A stretch of 23,955 nucleotides of DNA from a virus. The translations under genes were made by a program, and so were the position numbers. Below the pieces are notes generated by a model. The model searched no databases. It had not been told where the DNA came from and worked only from the letters and a program-made list of their open reading frames with translations. The stretch is from positions 1 through 23,955 of IMG/VR virus record IMGVR_UViG_3300042887_000120, one strand, 5' to 3'. Of this stretch, positions 23,084 through 23,955 are shown piece after piece. Numbering within the stretch: position 1 is the stretch's first letter; the number at the start of each line of letters is the position of its first letter.

Positions 23084-23955
23084 TTAGGAATCAGCACTAT
23101 CTGAGTCAACATAAGCGACTGCATCTAGTTCTTCCCATTGGATACCAAAGCGTACGAATACTGTGTATTCAATAGTGTCTTTCTTTGGCTTGTATTCACG
23201 GTTTACAGTGATGTCTCTCTGGAAGCCCCATACACGGTTCTGAGGGAATGTCAAATCGACATAACCTGCAGGGTAGTAAGGAACCTCAAGAACATCTACA
23301 CCAAGTACACGAGTTGTACGTGAGTTACCTAGTGTCTGTGCTCCACCATCAAGGAATTCTTGACGGTTTGCTTGTGTGCTACCAACTCTGTCAGCGAATG
23401 CTGAAGAAATGGCGTCTGCAAGTGTACCGTTGTTACGAACAATACCAGCAAAAGCATCAGTACCTGCGTAGAACTTAAGATTGCTCTTAAGTGCACGGTA
23501 TTTACGAGGCATTGCTAGTAGCAAGCCTTGCATTACTGATGTTGTGTAGTTGTTGTCTGCAACTGTTGCAGCATACTCGTGAGCGTCGTTTCCAACTGTC
23601 GTACGAGTTTGCTTGATAAAGCCAGGCATGATTGAAAGGAAGGCATCTGCGCCTGATCCTAAACCATTGATAGCAAGATCTTCAATATCGTTTGCGAAAG
23701 CATTGGTCATCAAGCGAACTAGATGATCTTCAAGTGCTCCACCTTCAATATTGTCTTCAAGTGCTTCTGTTGATACTTCCCAATCAAGACGAATCTTTTT
23801 TGTAGTAAGTTCAACCTTTGTAAATGTAGCGCCGATGTTTGTATAATCTGGTGCACCTTGTGCTGCTGCACGGATTACACGCTCTCCAACGTTGACCTTT
23901 TCGATCTCCATTGTGTTAGCACGCATTGTAACTCTACGACCATCTTTAGCGAGAA
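23084..23955 (-). CDS. Major capsid protein, HK97 fold (5' end outside window)
   Basis: This is the shell-forming capsid protein; 289 residues are visible. The frame stays open to the window edge: codons upstream of the first internal ATG (at 23926) read LAKDGRRVT and continue in frame. The real start therefore lies outside, and the ATG at 23926 (MRANTMEIEK) is probably internal. Supporting traits are the segment VELTTKKIRLDWEVSTEALED followed by NIEGGALEDHLVRLMTNAF, typical of the long-helix region of HK97-type capsid proteins, and a C-terminal part with VLGVDVLEVPYYP, resembling the conserved turn of phage capsid families. It ends with an acidic tail and TAA, then a strong hairpin terminator, as expected for a very highly expressed gene. 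The following genes are neck and connector genes, which fits. Family assignment is from recognition, not a search. Confidence 0.9.
   Translation of the reverse strand, partial: LAKDGRRVTMRANTMEIEKVNVGERVIRAAAQGAPDYTNIGATFTKVELTTKKIRLDWEVSTEALEDNIEGGALEDHLVRLMTNAFANDIEDLAINGLGSGADAFLSIMPGFIKQTRTTVGNDAHEYAATVADNNYTTSVMQGLLLAMPRKYRALKSNLKFYAGTDAFAGIVRNNGTLADAISSAFADRVGSTQANRQEFLDGGAQTLGNSRTTRVLGVDVLEVPYYPAGYVDLTFPQNRVWGFQRDITVNREYKPKKDTIEYTVFVRFGIQWEELDAVAYVDSDSADS

Noticed and set aside
23067-23086. GATCT/AGATC inverted repeat near the capsid stop codon
   Set aside because: Five-base stem only; the neighbouring 9-bp hairpin explains termination.

Overview
The window is the middle of an AT-rich genome of a tailed, long-tailed (siphovirus-type) double-stranded DNA bacteriophage. 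All 23 supported genes lie on the minus strand and are packed almost end to end. Many are joined by TAATG, TAGTG, TTGA or similar stop/start overlaps, and no gap exceeds about 100 bases. There is no host chromosomal gene, tRNA, insertion sequence, integrase or CRISPR array. The host cannot be read from the sequence. Protein styles resemble uncultured aquatic phages and some actinobacteriophages, so an aquatic actinobacterial host is possible but unproven.

In transcription order (high to low coordinates) the window starts inside the major capsid protein, whose N-terminus lies beyond the right edge. A hairpin terminator and an extended -10 promoter follow. Next come the neck and connector genes: a small Rho-N-like protein, head-tail adaptor, head-closure protein, HK97-gp10-like tail completion protein and tail terminator. 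The tail tube protein ends in a UUCG-loop terminator. Two tandem, related tail-assembly chaperone genes follow, a long one carrying an extra C-terminal domain and a short one with its own promoter and strong Shine-Dalgarno sequence. After them come a 2053-residue tape measure protein, a distal-tail-type protein, a 1436-residue tail hub protein with an apparent LamG-like insert, and four smaller tail-tip or fibre proteins rich in beta structure.

At about 4.05 kb the structural block passes, without a lysis cassette, into regulatory and replication genes: a zinc-ribbon protein overlapping a helix-turn-helix protein, two small conserved-looking proteins, a DnaB-type helicase, a short CHC2/TOPRIM primase and a gp32-like single-stranded-DNA-binding protein. 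Terminase, portal, protease, polymerase and lysis genes are not in the window.

The most interesting feature is the tail chaperone region (18.09-19.23 kb). Most long-tailed phages make short (G) and long (G-T) chaperones from one gene by programmed frameshifting. Here there are two separate paralogous genes, with an upstream terminator, a weak ribosome binding site on the long gene and a private promoter on the short gene. That arrangement could set the G:G-T ratio transcriptionally. An A6 tract lies exactly at the domain junction of the long gene, where a -1 slip would produce a short-type protein.
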